Assembly (NCBI GenBank): GCA_033851265.1
Contig: JAWWOW010000005.1
Coordinates: forward strand, 248,001 to 312,000
Reading direction: 5' to 3'
DNA: 64,000 nucleotides
Source: JAWWOW01 sp033851265
GTDB lineage: Bacteria > Actinomycetota > Actinomycetes > JAWWOW01
Part shown: piece after piece, positions 33,330 through 42,190 of the stretch
Layout of the letters: every line of letters begins with the position of its first letter
Position numbering within the stretch: position 1 is the stretch's first letter
Made by a program: the position numbers and the translations under genes
Notes under the pieces: model-generated
What the model saw: the letters and a program-made list of their open reading frames with translations, nothing else
Told to the model about the DNA's origin: nothing
Databases searched by the model: none

Positions 33330-34915
33330 CGGTGCGCCTTCCGCAGCGGATCGGTGACCTCGCAGCGACGACCGTGACACTCGTCCGATCCGGGCTGCTC
33401 GCACCTGTACGCCCGGACCGGCTCGCCGGCATGACACGCGCCGTTGCTAAGCACGGGCTCACACCCGCAGCGGCGTTCGCGGTCGGAGCCGCCCGGCACC
33501 CGCAGCGCATAGCTGTTGCCGATGACGACGGGACGATCACCTACACGGAGCTCGAACAACGTGCTAACGCTGCCGCGCGGGCACTGTCAGAACGCGGTGT
33601 CGAGGCAGGCGACCGTGTCGCGCTACTGGCACGCAACTCGCGATGGTTCGTGATCGCGTTATGTGCTCTGGGCAAGCTGGGCGCAACCGTCGTACACCTC
33701 AACACCGGCTTTGCGGGGCCCGCTCTTGCGCAGGCGCTCAATGACGAGAACGTGCGCGGGGTCGTGTACGACGCGGAGTTCGCGGATCTACTCGCGGAGG
33801 GCATGCGCGGTCGGCTGTCGCTCACGACGGACGAATTGGCGAAGGTTGCTCGCGGCACTGTTGGGTCCGTGCCGCGCGCGAGTTCGCACGGGGGCCAGGT
33901 CATCCTCACGTCTGGCACCACCGGCCGAGCCAAAGGCGCGGAGCGAACCGCTCCGGGCGGCTTGGGTGGTCTCGAAACGTTGACCGCGCTGCTGGGAGCG
34001 ATCCCGCTCCGAGCAGGAGAGCCGACGGTGATCGCGGCGCCGATGTTCCACACTTGGGGATTCGCCCATCTGACCCTCGGCAGCCTGCTCGGGTCGACTC
34101 TCGTTGTGCGCCGAAAGTTCAATCCGGAGCAGACGCTCGCGGATATCGAGACGCATCGCGCCACTGCGCTCGCCGTCGTGCCAGTCATGCTGCAGCGAAT
34201 TCTCGACCTGCCCAAGAATGTGCATTCGAAGTACGACGTCGCTTCGTTGCGAGTCGTTGCTTGTAGCGGTTCGGCGCTGCCGGTGGAGGTGGCGCGTCGG
34301 TGGACCGAGGTGTTCGGCGACACCTTGTACAACCTCTATGGCTCAACCGAAGTGGCCTACGCGACGCTGGCAAAACCCGAGGACCTGCGCGCCGCTCCGG
34401 GCACGGTTGGGCGGCCGATGCGCGGCGCCATTGTCATGCTCCTCGACGAAAAGGGGCATCGGGTCCCAGCGGGCGAGGTCGGCCGCATCTTCGTCGGCAA
34501 TCCGATGTCGTTTGAGGGATACACGAGCGGCGGTGACAAAGAGCGGCAGGATGGGCTCGTCGCGACCGGCGACATCGGTCGCTTCGACGAGGAGGGACGG
34601 CTGTTCGTCGAAGGGCGCGACGACGACATGATCGTGTCCGGCGGCGAGAACGTCTTTCCCGGTCAGGTCGAAGAATTGCTACTTGCCCGCCCCGAGGTCG
34701 GCGACGTTGCTGTCGTCGGCGTACCCGACGATGAATTCGGTGCCCGCCTCGTCGCTCACGTCGTTGCTGCCGACGGCAACGCGATCGACGAAGAGGCATT
34801 GCGCGCACATGTGAAGGACAACCTCGGCCGCATCTACGTGCCGCGTGACGTGGTGGTTCACGACGAGCTTCCACGCAACGCCACCGGCAAGGTGCTCAAA
34901 CGCGAGCTCCGCTAA
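33293..34915 (+). CDS. AMP-dependent acyl-CoA synthetase (fatty acid CoA ligase)
   Basis: Activates a carboxylic acid to its CoA thioester through an acyl-AMP. The 540 residues (GTG 33293; alternative GTG 33332) include the P-loop VILTSGTTGRAKGAE, LYNLYGSTEVAYAT, the hinge GRDDDMIVSGGENVFPGQVEELL and catalytic Lys in NATGKVLKREL. It resembles FadD-type ligases of actinobacteria. The start overlaps the previous gene. The substrate is unknown; the nearby lipid/steroid genes make a lipid acid plausible. Confidence 0.9.
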   Translation: MARIPDEALNRLTVRLPQRIGDLAATTVTLVRSGLLAPVRPDRLAGMTRAVAKHGLTPAAAFAVGAARHPQRIAVADDDGTITYTELEQRANAAARALSERGVEAGDRVALLARNSRWFVIALCALGKLGATVVHLNTGFAGPALAQALNDENVRGVVYDAEFADLLAEGMRGRLSLTTDELAKVARGTVGSVPRASSHGGQVILTSGTTGRAKGAERTAPGGLGGLETLTALLGAIPLRAGEPTVIAAPMFHTWGFAHLTLGSLLGSTLVVRRKFNPEQTLADIETHRATALAVVPVMLQRILDLPKNVHSKYDVASLRVVACSGSALPVEVARRWTEVFGDTLYNLYGSTEVAYATLAKPEDLRAAPGTVGRPMRGAIVMLLDEKGHRVPAGEVGRIFVGNPMSFEGYTSGGDKERQDGLVATGDIGRFDEEGRLFVEGRDDDMIVSGGENVFPGQVEELLLARPEVGDVAVVGVPDDEFGARLVAHVVAADGNAIDEEALRAHVKDNLGRIYVPRDVVVHDELPRNATGKVLKRELR

Positions 34916-34991
34916 GCACGAGGCGTAGCCGGCGCCCTGTGTTTCGGGTAGCGAAGAGCGCAGTTACAGGGGCCAACGCAGCGCCTCGCGT

Positions 34992-35043
34992 TGATGGTTG
35001 TGAAGTTGTGTACGTCAGGACCTACACAGATTCACAACCATCA
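34992..35043. other. 52-base stem-loop between convergent genes
   Basis: Perfect 13-bp inverted repeat TGATGGTTGTGAA (34992-35004) / TTCACAACCATCA (35031-35043). Inside it is a second 6-bp stem TGTGTA/TACACA. The whole stretch is AT-richer than its surroundings. It lies between the acyl-CoA ligase end and the convergent pncA end, so it may be a terminator or a remnant of a small element. The remaining 34916-35118 gap holds no other recognised feature. Confidence 0.55.
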
Positions 35044-35118
35044 CCTAACGAGGACTTCAGCACATAGGTGGCGCTACGTGCCTGTACATGTGTCCAATAG
35101 GCGTTGGTGTCTCGGGCG

Positions 35119-35700
35119 TCATTGGGTGCGGAGCACGGGTTCGCCGTCGAGTCGCACGCCAGCCACGCGCATCTCCTCTAGCGCCTGTTCGGTCGTGGGT
35201 ATCGCCACACCTGCCGTCAGCGACAGCAACACGCGAGTGCCGAAACCTTCGCTGATGGCGTCGAGCGCCGTCGCGCGGACGCAGTGATCGGTGGCGATGC
35301 CAACGACGTCGATCTCGGCGACGTCCTGCGCGCGCAGCCACTCGGCGAGCGTTGCGCCGTGGTCGTCGCGGCCCTCGAATCCGCTGTACGCCGCGGCGTG
35401 CTCTCCCTTGCTGAACACCGCTTCCAACGGACCACGGTCCAGGTTGCCGTGCAGCTCGGCGCCCGGTGTGCCGGCGAGGCAATGCGCCGGCCAGGTGTTG
35501 ATGTAGTCAGGATCGTCGGCGAAGTGTCTGCCGGGATCGACGTGCCAGTCCCGCGTCGCGACGACGTGCGAGTACTCCGCGGGGTGGGCGTCGATGTGCT
35601 TGGTGATGGCTGCCGCGACATCGGCACCGCCGAGTACGGCGAGACTGCCGCCCTCACAGAAGTCGTTCTGTACGTCGACCACGACGAGCGTGCGCGTCAT
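35119..35700 (-). CDS. pncA: nicotinamidase
   Basis: Deamidates nicotinamide to nicotinic acid in NAD salvage; also the enzyme that activates pyrazinamide in mycobacteria. The 193 residues carry the catalytic triad Asp9 (VVVDVQNDF), Lys98 (FSKGEH) and Cys140 (ATDHCVRAT), and metal ligands Asp51, His53, His59 and His73. The start ATG overlaps the pncB stop, so the two salvage genes are translationally coupled. Confidence 0.94.
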   Translation of the reverse strand: MTRTLVVVDVQNDFCEGGSLAVLGGADVAAAITKHIDAHPAEYSHVVATRDWHVDPGRHFADDPDYINTWPAHCLAGTPGAELHGNLDRGPLEAVFSKGEHAAAYSGFEGRDDHGATLAEWLRAQDVAEIDVVGIATDHCVRATALDAISEGFGTRVLLSLTAGVAIPTTEQALEEMRVAGVRLDGEPVLRTQ

Positions 35701-36995
35701 GCGGACGCCTCCTCGTAGATCGTGCGAAGCGCAGGTGGCCCTGATGACGGGCGCAACGCATCGGCCGGTAGCTCCGCCATTGCCTGACGGTGATGCGAGC
35801 GTAGATCGTCCAGCGCGGGTGTCTCGACGACCTCGCCGTGCTGAACGAGCGGCACCGTGAGCACGCGTTCGTCATCGCGAGCCGCTCCAGGTCGGTCGAC
35901 GTAGACGACTTCGGCTACCGCCGTGCCGTGGGCGTCCCGGCGACGCGCCGCCGACTTGACGCCGCCGGTGCCGACTTTGCCGATCGACGCTTTAGCGATC
36001 GGCTCGAGTGGACCGTCAGGTGTCCGAGCACGTGCAACCAACTTGTAGATGAAGCCGGCGGTCGGCGTGCCGCCACCCATCGCGACTGCTGTGCCGACGC
36101 CAAACGCGTCGACCGGCTCATGACTGAGCGCCGTGATCGCGTTCTCGTCAAGGTCGCTCGTCACGACGATGCGTGTGTGTGTGGCCCCGAGCTCATCGAG
36201 CAACCGTCGAACCTCGCGGGCCGTTTGCGCAAGGTCGCCACTGTCGATGCGGACTGCGCCGAGCTCCGGTCCGGCCAACTCGACCGCGGCGCGCACACCC
36301 GCCAGGACGTCATACGTGTCGACGAGAAGCGTCGTGCTCTTGCCCAGCGCATCGAGCTGAGCCGCGAAGGCCTGCCGCTCCTCGTCATGCAGCAACGTGA
36401 ACGCGTGCGCGCTCGTCCCCGCCGTCGGCACGCCGTACCGCGCTCCCGCAGCAAGGTTCGACGTCGAGTCGAAGCCGGCGATATAGGCAGCACGGGCCGC
36501 CGCGACCGCCGCTTCCTCATGCGTACGCCGCGACCCCATCTCGATGCACGGACGTCCGTCGGCCGCAACGACCATTCGCGCTGCCGCAGTTGCCACCGCC
36601 GAGTCATGGTTGAAAACCGACAACGTCAACGTCTCCAGGAGCACCGCCTCGGCGAACGTTCCATGCACAACCAGGACGGGCGAGCCCGGGAAGAACAGTT
36701 CACCTTCCCGGTAGCCGTTGATGTCACCAACAAACCGGTAGTCGGACAGCCAGCGCAGCGTGTCGTCATCGACCACCTTGTCGCGCGACAGAGCTGCCAG
36801 CGTCGGGTCGTCAAACCGAAAGTCCTGCAATGCATCGAGGAGGCGACCGGTCCCGGCGACCACGCCGTACCTGCGATCCGCGAGATGTCGGCGTACGAAC
36901 ACCTCGAACACGCAGCGCCGTTCGGCGGTGCCAGCCCGCAGCGCCGCCTGCAGCATGGTCAGCTCGTACCGGTCGGTGTAGAGCGCAGTGCTCAC
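35697..36995 (-). CDS. pncB: nicotinate phosphoribosyltransferase
   Basis: Converts nicotinate and PRPP to nicotinate mononucleotide, the step after PncA. The 432 residues have the family landmarks ALYTDRYELTMLQAAL (substrate Tyr), the SRRTHEEAAVAAARAAYIAGFDSTSN segment with the catalytic His, and VRIDSGDLAQ. Divergent from clpS with 38 bases between starts, as in Mycobacterium. Confidence 0.94.
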   Translation of the reverse strand: MSTALYTDRYELTMLQAALRAGTAERRCVFEVFVRRHLADRRYGVVAGTGRLLDALQDFRFDDPTLAALSRDKVVDDDTLRWLSDYRFVGDINGYREGELFFPGSPVLVVHGTFAEAVLLETLTLSVFNHDSAVATAAARMVVAADGRPCIEMGSRRTHEEAAVAAARAAYIAGFDSTSNLAAGARYGVPTAGTSAHAFTLLHDEERQAFAAQLDALGKSTTLLVDTYDVLAGVRAAVELAGPELGAVRIDSGDLAQTAREVRRLLDELGATHTRIVVTSDLDENAITALSHEPVDAFGVGTAVAMGGGTPTAGFIYKLVARARTPDGPLEPIAKASIGKVGTGGVKSAARRRDAHGTAVAEVVYVDRPGAARDDERVLTVPLVQHGEVVETPALDDLRSHHRQAMAELPADALRPSSGPPALRTIYEEASA

Positions 36996-37033
36996 GACTC
37001 AAACCCTAGGCATCTGCGTGCGACCATGGTGTG

Positions 37034-37330
37034 GTGAGCGAGACGGCTACCGCCCCGACCGAGGTGGACGAGCCGAACATCGATGAAGCCGCGCTCGCGG
37101 CACGTATCTGGATCACCATCGTGTGGAACGATCCGGTGAATCTCATGTCGTACGTCACGCTCGTCTTTCAGAAGTTGTTCGGCTACAGCCGGGAGAAGGC
37201 GACCAAGCTAATGCTGCAGGTGCACGAGCAGGGCCGCGCGGTCGTCTCGAACGGCACCCGGGAGCAGATGGAGCGCGACGTTGCCCGGTTGCACGCAGCC
37301 GGCCTCTGGGCCACGCTCCAGCAGGACTGA
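37034..37330 (+). CDS. clpS: ATP-dependent Clp protease adaptor ClpS
   Basis: Delivers N-degron substrates to ClpC/ClpP. The 98 residues (GTG 37034; GTG 37031 is one codon upstream) contain the ClpS core WNDPVNLMSYVTLVFQKLFGYSREKATKLMLQVHEQGRAVV. The N-terminal tail is acidic and flexible. The order pncB/clpS/DUF2017/mec/cysO/cysM matches the mycobacterial block. Confidence 0.94.
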   Translation: MSETATAPTEVDEPNIDEAALAARIWITIVWNDPVNLMSYVTLVFQKLFGYSREKATKLMLQVHEQGRAVVSNGTREQMERDVARLHAAGLWATLQQD

Positions 37331-37340
37331 GTCCCAGCGG

Positions 37341-37901
37341 GTGGTAGCACGATTCCGGTCGACGCGGCGCGGGCCGTCGGCGAACCTTGCAGCGGGTGAG
37401 GCCGTTCTTCTCGGCGTACTCCTGGCCGACCTCCTGACCCTGTTGGCCGGCGACGAGGAGACCGACAGCGAGAGTGAGCAGGCCGACCCGCTCGAGGTCA
37501 TCACCGGCATGAGCGACGCGCACCAGTCCGGCGTCGTACCCGATGACCCTGTCCTCGCCCGGCTGCTGCCTGACGCATATGCCGACGACCCGGAGCGCGC
37601 CGCGGAGTTCCGCAGGTACACGGAGGACGAGCTGCGAGCCGCGAAACGCACGGCGGCACGCGCGGTCCTCGAAAGCTTGCCGGCGGAGGGTGGCAAGGTC
37701 GTCCTCGATGCGGCGTTGACCGACGCCTGGCTCGGGGCGCTCAACGACTTGCGACTGGCGTTGGGTACGCGGCTCGAGGTGACCGAGGACTCGTACAAAG
37801 AACTCGAGGGCATGGACCCCACGACCCGCCGGGCTCGCGAACTGAACGTCTTCCTCTGGCTCGGCTACCTGCAGGAAACCCTCGTCGACACGCAGTTCTG
37901 A
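37341..37901 (+). CDS. DUF2017 family protein
   Basis: A 186-residue, acidic, mainly helical protein from GTG 37341, ten bases after clpS. Elements such as PSANLAAGEAVLLGVLLADLLTLL and ELEGMDPTTRRARELNVFLWLGYLQETLVD match the DUF2017 family, which almost always follows clpS in actinobacteria. That adjacency suggests a role connected with ClpS-dependent proteolysis; this is inference. Confidence 0.88.
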   Translation: MVARFRSTRRGPSANLAAGEAVLLGVLLADLLTLLAGDEETDSESEQADPLEVITGMSDAHQSGVVPDDPVLARLLPDAYADDPERAAEFRRYTEDELRAAKRTAARAVLESLPAEGGKVVLDAALTDAWLGALNDLRLALGTRLEVTEDSYKELEGMDPTTRRARELNVFLWLGYLQETLVDTQF

Positions 37902-37927
37902 GGCGATGGTCGGCTAGCCTCGCCGCC

Positions 37928-38341
37928 GTGTTGACGATCGACCAGGAGACGTACGACGCCATCGTTGCGCACGCGCGTCGGGATCACCCCGACGAGGCGT
38001 GCGGCATGGTCGCGGGGGTCGGCGGGCGAGCAACACGGGTCATCGAGATGACGAACGCGGCGCGGTCACCGACGTTCTACGAGATGGACTCGATGGAGGT
38101 CCTGCGCACGCTCCGCGCCATGGACGACGCCGACGAGGAGCTGCTGGCGATCTACCACTCGCATACCGCGACCGAGGCGTACCCGTCGCGCACGGACATC
38201 GCGATTGCGGGCTTTCCCGAGGCGCACTACGTCCTGGTCTCAACGCGGGAGTCCGACAGCGTGGAGTTCCGGTCGTTCCGGATCGATGACGGCCAGGTGT
38301 CGGAGGAACAGGTCGAGGTCGTCCCTAGGAGGCCCGATTAG
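37928..38341 (+). CDS. mec: JAMM/Mov34 metalloprotease Mec (CysO-cysteine peptidase)
   Basis: Releases cysteine from the CysO-cysteine adduct in the sulfur-carrier cysteine route. The 137 residues begin at GTG 37928. The JAMM zinc site is complete: Glu23 (DEACG), His77-Ser-His79, Ser87 and Asp90 (HSHTATEAYPSRTD). The sequence around residues 46-80 is very close to the mycobacterial Mec. cysO and cysM follow. Confidence 0.94.
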   Translation: MLTIDQETYDAIVAHARRDHPDEACGMVAGVGGRATRVIEMTNAARSPTFYEMDSMEVLRTLRAMDDADEELLAIYHSHTATEAYPSRTDIAIAGFPEAHYVLVSTRESDSVEFRSFRIDDGQVSEEQVEVVPRRPD

Positions 38342-38412
38342 GCGGAATCTCTGCGCCATGGGACGGGTTTGGGACACTAGACATCCACGTCCCCTCTTAG
38401 GAGCCCGCACCC

Positions 38413-38685
38413 ATGGCAGTCGAGGTCCGGATCCCGACGATCCTGCGCACTTACACCGACGACGCGAAGGCCGTCGAGGGCAAAGGGGACAACCTCGATG
38501 AGCTGTTCGCCGACCTGGACGCGCGGTATCCCGGGTTGCGCGATCGGCTCGTGGAGGACGGCGCGCTCCGGCGGTTCGTCAACGTCTACCTGAACGATGA
38601 GGACGTGCGTTTCCTCGGCGGGCTGGCGACTCCGGTCGGCGACGGTGACGTCGTGACGGTGCTGCCGGCGGTCGCCGGCGGCTGA
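38413..38685 (+). CDS. cysO: sulfur-carrier protein CysO
   Basis: Ubiquitin-fold MoaD/ThiS-like protein of 90 residues ending in Gly89-Gly90, which is converted to a thiocarboxylate and supplies sulfide to CysM. Features: VEVRIPTILRTYTDD at the start, LNDEDVRFLGGLATPVGDGD and the C-terminal VLPAVAGG. Located between mec and cysM, as in Mycobacterium. Confidence 0.95.
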   Translation: MAVEVRIPTILRTYTDDAKAVEGKGDNLDELFADLDARYPGLRDRLVEDGALRRFVNVYLNDEDVRFLGGLATPVGDGDVVTVLPAVAGG

Positions 38686-38697
38686 CGCCGGCATCTC

Positions 38698-39648
38698 ATG
38701 GCGCGCTACGACTCGTTGCTCGACTCGGTCGGCAACACGCCCCTCGTCGGACTGCCGGCCCTCTCGCCGTCGGCGGACGTGCGTCTGTGGGCCAAGCTCG
38801 AGGACCGCAACCCGACGGGGTCGGTGAAGGATCGGCCCGCGTTCTTCATGGTCACCGAAGCCGAGCGTGCCGGCGTACTCCGCCCTGGCTGCACCGTGTT
38901 GGAGCCGACGTCCGGCAACACCGGAATATCGCTGGCGATGGTCTGCAAGATGAAGGGCTATCGCCTCGTCTGCGTCATGCCGGAGAACGTCTCCGAGGAG
39001 CGACGCCTGCTCCTGCAGATGTGGGGCGCCGAAATCATCTACTCACCTGCGGCCGGCGGATCCAACGAAGCGGTTGCGATGGCGAAGAAGATCGCGGCGG
39101 ACAATCCCGACTGGGTGATGCTCTACCAGTACGGCAACCCTGCGAACGCGCTGGCGCACTACGCAACGACCGGCCCCGAGATCCTGGCCGACCTCCCATC
39201 GATCACACACATTGTTGCGGGGCTCGGCACGACCGGCACGTTGATGGGGCTCGGTCGGTTCTTCCGCGAGAAGAAGCCCGACGTGCGCGTCGTCGCTGCG
39301 GAGCCGCGCTACGGCGAGCTCGTGTACGGGCTGCGCAACATCGATGAGGGCTTCGTTCCAGAGTTGTACGACGAGGCGCTCATCGACGCGCGCTTCTCTG
39401 TCGGCGGGCGGGACGCGGTCCGTCGTACTCGCGAACTCGTCGAGGCCGAGGGGATCTTCGCCGGCATCTCGACCGGGGCGATCCTGCACGCGGCACTTGC
39501 GCAGGCCGACCGCGCCGTCGCGGCGGGGGAGCGCGCCGACATCGTGCTCATCGTCTGCGACGGCGGGTGGAAGTACCTCTCCACCGGTGCCTACGGCGGG
39601 ACTCTCGACGAAGCCGAGGCCGCCCTCGACGGCCAACTCTGGGCCTGA
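38698..39648 (+). CDS. cysM: O-phosphoserine sulfhydrylase / cysteine synthase CysM
   Basis: PLP enzyme that joins the sulfur of CysO thiocarboxylate to O-phosphoserine. The 316 residues have PLP Lys44 (NPTGSVKDRPAFF) and the substrate loop LEPTSGNTGISLA. An Arg within EALIDARFSVGG corresponds to the phosphoserine-selecting Arg of the mycobacterial enzyme, so O-phosphoserine use is likely. The C-terminus DGQLWA is conserved. Forms the mec-cysO-cysM operon. Confidence 0.95.
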   Translation: MARYDSLLDSVGNTPLVGLPALSPSADVRLWAKLEDRNPTGSVKDRPAFFMVTEAERAGVLRPGCTVLEPTSGNTGISLAMVCKMKGYRLVCVMPENVSEERRLLLQMWGAEIIYSPAAGGSNEAVAMAKKIAADNPDWVMLYQYGNPANALAHYATTGPEILADLPSITHIVAGLGTTGTLMGLGRFFREKKPDVRVVAAEPRYGELVYGLRNIDEGFVPELYDEALIDARFSVGGRDAVRRTRELVEAEGIFAGISTGAILHAALAQADRAVAAGERADIVLIVCDGGWKYLSTGAYGGTLDEAEAALDGQLWA

Positions 39649-39657
39649 CCCCGCGCA

Positions 39658-39720
39658 CTGGGTGATCTGCCCGCCAGTAACTCACCACTTGCACGGGACG
39701 CCGCTGGTTAGGTCACCCAG
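39658..39720. other. imperfect inverted repeat between cysM and murI
   Basis: CTGGGTGATCT (39658-39668) and AGGTCACCCAG (39710-39720) can pair with one mismatch around a 41-base spacer. It starts ten bases after the cysM stop and lies in a 177-base gap where Mycobacterium carries a rhomboid-protease gene. It could be a terminator or an operator; no gene is visible in the gap. Confidence 0.45.
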
Positions 39721-39825
39721 TAGCGTGACGAATGTCCCGGTCTGGATCGGTTCCGTGCACAGATCGTGACCAGCATCACCCCATGAGCGGGTCTGCGTAC
39801 GTGGACGGATGGCTAGGCTGATTTT

Positions 39826-40644
39826 GTGAACGACGCACCGGTCGGGGTGTTCGATTCGGGAGTTGGCGGCCTAACAGTGGCCCGCGCGATCCTCGATCAG
39901 CTTCCGCATGAGCCGGTTCTGTACGTCGGTGACACCGCCCGTGCGCCGTACGGTCCCCGTTCCCTCGCCGACGTCCGCAGCTGCTCACTCGAGCTCCTGG
40001 ACCACCTCGTCGACCGGGGTGTGAAGGCCCTGGTCATTGCGTGTAACGCGGCCAGCAGCGCCTGTTTGCGGGATGCTCGCGAGCGCTACGCCGTGCCCGT
40101 GGTCGAGGTCATCCACCCGGCGGTACGCCGCGCCGTCGCCGCCACCCGCAACGGCCGGGTGGGCGTCATCGGCACTGCCGTCACGATCGGCAGCCGAAGC
40201 TATGAGGATGCCTTCGCGGCCGCGCCGCACCTCGCGCTCACCACCGTGATTTGTCCGCGATTTGTCGAATTCGTCGAGCGCGGGGACACGACCAGCGACG
40301 AGTTGCTGGCTGCAGCGGCCGAATACCTTCAGCCGCTGATCCGCGTCGGCTGCGACACCGTCGTCCTCGGATGCACGCACTATCCGCTGCTCGCGGGCGT
40401 CATCTCCTACGTCCTCGGCGACTCGGTGACACTTGTGTCGAGTGCGGACGAAACGGCGAAGGACGTCTACCGCGTGCTGGCCAACGGCGAGCTCTTGCGC
40501 GATCCGGCGGCGCCGCCGCCCAACCACCGGTTCATGGCAACGGGCGATCCTGTCGCGTTCGAGCAACTCGGCCGTCGCTTCCTCGGTCCCGAGCTGGCTG
40601 CTGTCGAAGCCCCCCGCTTCGCGGCGTTCAGTGGCATCGTGTGA
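39826..40644 (+). CDS. murI: glutamate racemase
   Basis: Supplies D-glutamate for peptidoglycan. The 272 residues include GVFDSGVGGLTVAR, the phosphate-site YVGDTARAPYG, and the two catalytic cysteines Cys73 (IACNAASSAC) and Cys183 (VLGCTHYPLL). The start is GTG 39826. Same position relative to cysM and the MBL gene as in Mycobacterium. Confidence 0.95.
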   Translation: MNDAPVGVFDSGVGGLTVARAILDQLPHEPVLYVGDTARAPYGPRSLADVRSCSLELLDHLVDRGVKALVIACNAASSACLRDARERYAVPVVEVIHPAVRRAVAATRNGRVGVIGTAVTIGSRSYEDAFAAAPHLALTTVICPRFVEFVERGDTTSDELLAAAAEYLQPLIRVGCDTVVLGCTHYPLLAGVISYVLGDSVTLVSSADETAKDVYRVLANGELLRDPAAPPPNHRFMATGDPVAFEQLGRRFLGPELAAVEAPRFAAFSGIV

Positions 40645-40647
40645 CCT

Positions 40648-41394
40648 GTGCGCCTCACTGTCGTCGGCTGCGCCGGCACTTTCCCCGGGCCGTATTCCCC
40701 GTGCTCGGCCTACCTCGTTGAGGATGACGGCTTCCGGTTGCTGCTCGACATGGGCAACGGTGCGATCGGCAACCTCGGCCGGCTCGGCGACCTGCTGAAC
40801 CTCGACGCGGTGCTGGTCACGCACCTGCACGGTGACCACTGTCTCGACCTCGTCACCTACACCTACGCGCGGCGCTACGACCCGCGCGGCGCGGCTCCGC
40901 CGCTACCGGTGTACGGCCCCGAGGGACTGTTCCCGCGCATTTTCAACTCCTTCGACAAGCCGCGGCCGGACATGGTCGACGACGTTTACGCGTTCGCCGA
41001 CATCGACGGGTCGCCGGTCGAGATCGGTCCGTTCGCTATCACGATGGCGCGCACAAACCACCCGGTGGAGTGCTACGCCGTTCGACTGACAAGCAAGGGT
41101 CGCAGCCTCACCTACTCCGCTGACACGGGTCACTGCGACGACCTGATCAAGCTCGCCCATGGCACGGATGTCTTCCTCTGTGAGGCGTCCTACGACGACG
41201 GTGCAACCAATCCACCGGACGTACACCTGACCGGCCGCGAAGCCGGTGAGCATGCAAAGCAAGCCGAGGTGGGCCGGCTCATCACCACACATCATGTTCC
41301 GTGGAACAACCTCGAGCGCGTGTTCGCTGCCGCTTCCGATGCATTTCCGGGACCGTCCGCGGCAGCGGCCGCTTGCGCGGTCTACGACGTCTGA
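40648..41394 (+). CDS. MBL-fold hydrolase, Rv1339-type cyclic nucleotide phosphodiesterase candidate
   Basis: A 248-residue metallo-beta-lactamase-fold protein with the HLHGDHCLD zinc motif, YSADTGHCDDL and a distal His in RLITTHHVPW. It occupies the place of Rv1339 between murI and rph; that protein has been reported as an atypical class II cAMP phosphodiesterase. Activity here is inferred from synteny and motif only. Three bases separate it from murI. Confidence 0.88.
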   Translation: MRLTVVGCAGTFPGPYSPCSAYLVEDDGFRLLLDMGNGAIGNLGRLGDLLNLDAVLVTHLHGDHCLDLVTYTYARRYDPRGAAPPLPVYGPEGLFPRIFNSFDKPRPDMVDDVYAFADIDGSPVEIGPFAITMARTNHPVECYAVRLTSKGRSLTYSADTGHCDDLIKLAHGTDVFLCEASYDDGATNPPDVHLTGREAGEHAKQAEVGRLITTHHVPWNNLERVFAAASDAFPGPSAAAAACAVYDV

Positions 41395-41428
41395 ACGTCA
41401 CCACTCGCCTCGCGTAGGCTCCCCGCGC

Positions 41429-42190
41429 ATGGAGCGACCTGGTGGGCGCAAGCCCGATGAACTGCGTCCCGTCGTACTCACCCGCGGCTGGCTCGATCAC
41501 GCGGAGGGCTCGGTGCTTGTCGAGTTCGGTCGCACCCGCGTGCTCTGCGCGGCGAGTGTCACATCCGGCGTCCCGCGCTGGCGGAAGGGGTCGGGCGAGG
41601 GTTGGGTGACGGCTGAGTACGCCATGCTGCCGCGCGCCACGAACACGCGCTCGGACCGCGAAGCTGTCAAGGGCCGCCTCGGCGGCCGCACCCAGGAAAT
41701 CTCCCGGCTGGTCGGCCGCGCATTGCGCGGCTGCATCGACTACAAGGGCCTCGGCGAGAACACGATCGTGCTCGACTGCGACGTGTTGCAGGCCGACGGT
41801 GGCACGCGTACGGCGGCGGTGACCGGTGCCTATGTCGCACTGGCGGATGCTGTCGAGTGGCTGCGCGCAAAAGGTGGCCTGCCGGGGGAGCCGCTGCGCG
41901 GATCCGTCGCGGCGGTGAGCGTTGGCCTCGTTGATGGTGAACCTCGACTCGATCTTGAGTACGCCGAAGACGTGCGCGCTGACACCGACATGAACGTCGT
42001 CTGTACCGGTGACGGTGCCTTTGTCGAGGTGCAAGGGACGGCGGAGGGCGATCCATTCGATCGTGCATCGCTCGATCAGTTGCTGGACTTGGCGGTGTCA
42101 GGCTGCATGGAGCTGACCCGGCTGCAGAAGACGGCGCTGGCAGTGCCGCTGCATCCGAGCAGGCACCCGGATGACCCGACGGCGCTGTGA
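41429..42190 (+). CDS. rph: ribonuclease PH
   Basis: Phosphorolytic 3'-5' exonuclease that trims tRNA 3' ends. The 253 residues from ATG 41429 carry GRKPDELRPV, HAEGSVLVEFGRTRVLCAASV, PRATNTRSDRE and LDCDVLQADGGTRTAAVTGA, all typical. Its stop overlaps the rdgB start (GTGA). Confidence 0.96.
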   Translation: MERPGGRKPDELRPVVLTRGWLDHAEGSVLVEFGRTRVLCAASVTSGVPRWRKGSGEGWVTAEYAMLPRATNTRSDREAVKGRLGGRTQEISRLVGRALRGCIDYKGLGENTIVLDCDVLQADGGTRTAAVTGAYVALADAVEWLRAKGGLPGEPLRGSVAAVSVGLVDGEPRLDLEYAEDVRADTDMNVVCTGDGAFVEVQGTAEGDPFDRASLDQLLDLAVSGCMELTRLQKTALAVPLHPSRHPDDPTAL

